A stretch of DNA of 5,645 nucleotides, taken from Rickettsia typhi (GTDB lineage: Bacteria; Pseudomonadota; Alphaproteobacteria; Rickettsiales; UBA1997). The notes under the pieces were generated by a model. It worked only from the letters and a program-made list of their open reading frames with translations. It had not been told where the DNA came from and ran no database searches. A program made the translations under genes and the position numbers. Every line of letters starts with the position of its first letter. The first letter of the stretch is position 1. This document shows, in pieces, positions 5,179-5,645 of the stretch. Location of the stretch: positions 1-5,645 of the forward strand of contig CAMDRL010000096.1 of the NCBI GenBank assembly GCA_945906835.1. Direction: 5' to 3'.

Positions 5179-5645
5179 ATGTCAAAAAATCACTCACATT
5201 CACTTGATAGAGAATTAACTCAAGAAGAGCTTGATGAGCTAAACAAAAAAAAGGATCTTGCTTCGCCCTTGCCGTAGAAGAAATAGAAACGAAACAAGGA
5301 AAACAAAGACCTAGAAGGTTTATGCGACATCGTGAAGTTGAATCTTTTAAAGATGCTTTTAATAAAGGATGGGATAAAAAAGTCTGTGAAAAACAAAGAA
5401 CATCACATGACAACAAAAATCTTTCTAAAGAGCCAAAAAAGGGAGGTCTGTTTATAGCAGCTAAACTTGGTAATAAAGCTAAAGTCGCCATAAAGCGCTT
5501 AGGGAAGAAAATGTTAGTAGCAATGAAATTTTTAACTACTTTTACTTTCCTTGCTATTGCACTTCCGTTCTTACTCTTAGAATTCCTTATAGATACTGTT
5601 GATCATAGTAAAAATAAAAAAACCGCAAAGCGCTTAAGTAAATTA
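5179..5645 (+). CDS. Hypothetical membrane protein, frame broken at A8 slippery site (partial)
   Basis: I do not recognise this gene. From ATG 5179 the frame runs 32 codons to TAG at 5275 (MSKNHSHSLD RELTQEELDE LNKKK then a tail). At codons 23-25 (5245-5253, AAA AAA AAG) a shift of -1 enters a frame that stays open from GGA 5253 to the window edge, 131 codons. The joined product, at least 156 residues, has a hydrophilic, basic N-terminal half (AVEEIETKQGKQRPRRF, FNKGWDKK), a Lys-rich stretch, and one clear membrane segment at 5511-5591 (MLVAMKFLTTFTFLAIALPF and on), followed by a basic tail. Alternatives: a separate gene starting at ATG 5322, preceded by AGAAGG 3 nt upstream; a recent frameshift pseudogene; a sequencing indel in the A-run; or real recoding. 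The promoter at 5116-5144 favours 5179 as the true start. Confidence 0.6.
5245..5253 (+). promoter_or_regulatory. Candidate -1 frameshift site, A AAA AAG
   Basis: Eight A's (5245-5252) are followed by G. In the frame set by ATG 5179 the codons are AAA AAA AAG, so the heptamer A AAA AAG sits in exactly the register used for -1 slippage in E. coli dnaX. A -1 slip continues as GGA TCT TGC into the long open frame. No strong stimulatory hairpin is visible downstream (only CTTC/GAAG, 5260-5280) and no clear internal Shine-Dalgarno upstream, so simple RNA-polymerase slippage or an indel is equally possible. Confidence 0.45.

Noticed and set aside
5177..5491. 104-codon minus-strand open frame
   Set aside because: It is antisense to the right-edge gene, whose promoter, start and membrane segment favour the plus strand.

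Overview
The window is AT-rich, with compact genes, intergenic palindromic repeats, a RelE-type toxin-antitoxin pair and mostly Shine-Dalgarno-poor starts. YchF and a lipoprotein MltA show a Gram-negative bacterium. The repeat families and overall style suggest a host-associated alphaproteobacterium, possibly Rickettsiales-like. That placement is inference; no rRNA or lineage marker is present.

Layout, left to right. Bases 1-1140 (minus) hold the first 380 codons of a gene that runs off the left edge. It has an acidic, low-complexity N-terminal part and then two divergent copies of an unrecognised domain of about 90 residues, and it is driven by a near-consensus promoter. Bases 1208-1470 hold a strikingly G/T-rich tract and two repeat fragments. 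Bases 1540-2086 (minus) hold a toxin-antitoxin operon: a ribbon-helix-helix antitoxin followed 1 nt later by a RelE-family toxin with all expected catalytic positions. A palindromic operator candidate overlaps its likely -10 box. Bases 2087-2765 are non-coding and dense in repeats: a 66-bp imperfect inverted repeat, a terminator-like hairpin, four CCTCCTT/AAGGAGG hairpins and a 9-bp perfect inverted repeat.

Bases 2766-3863 (minus) are ychF/engD, complete and canonical. Divergent from it, 3981-5108 (plus) is mltA, a lipoprotein lytic transglycosylase with its three 3D-domain aspartates. Bases 5179-5645 (plus) have their own good promoter and start an unrecognised membrane protein. Its reading frame breaks at an A8 run that contains the exact dnaX-type slippery heptamer A AAA AAG; a -1 shift there joins the 25-codon start to an open frame that continues past the right edge.

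The genes do not form one pathway. ychF and mltA are housekeeping genes (ribosome-associated ATPase; cell-wall turnover). The toxin-antitoxin pair and repeats form an accessory island between them and the unknown protein on the left. The two most interesting items are the duplicated-domain protein at the left edge and the slippery-site gene at the right edge.
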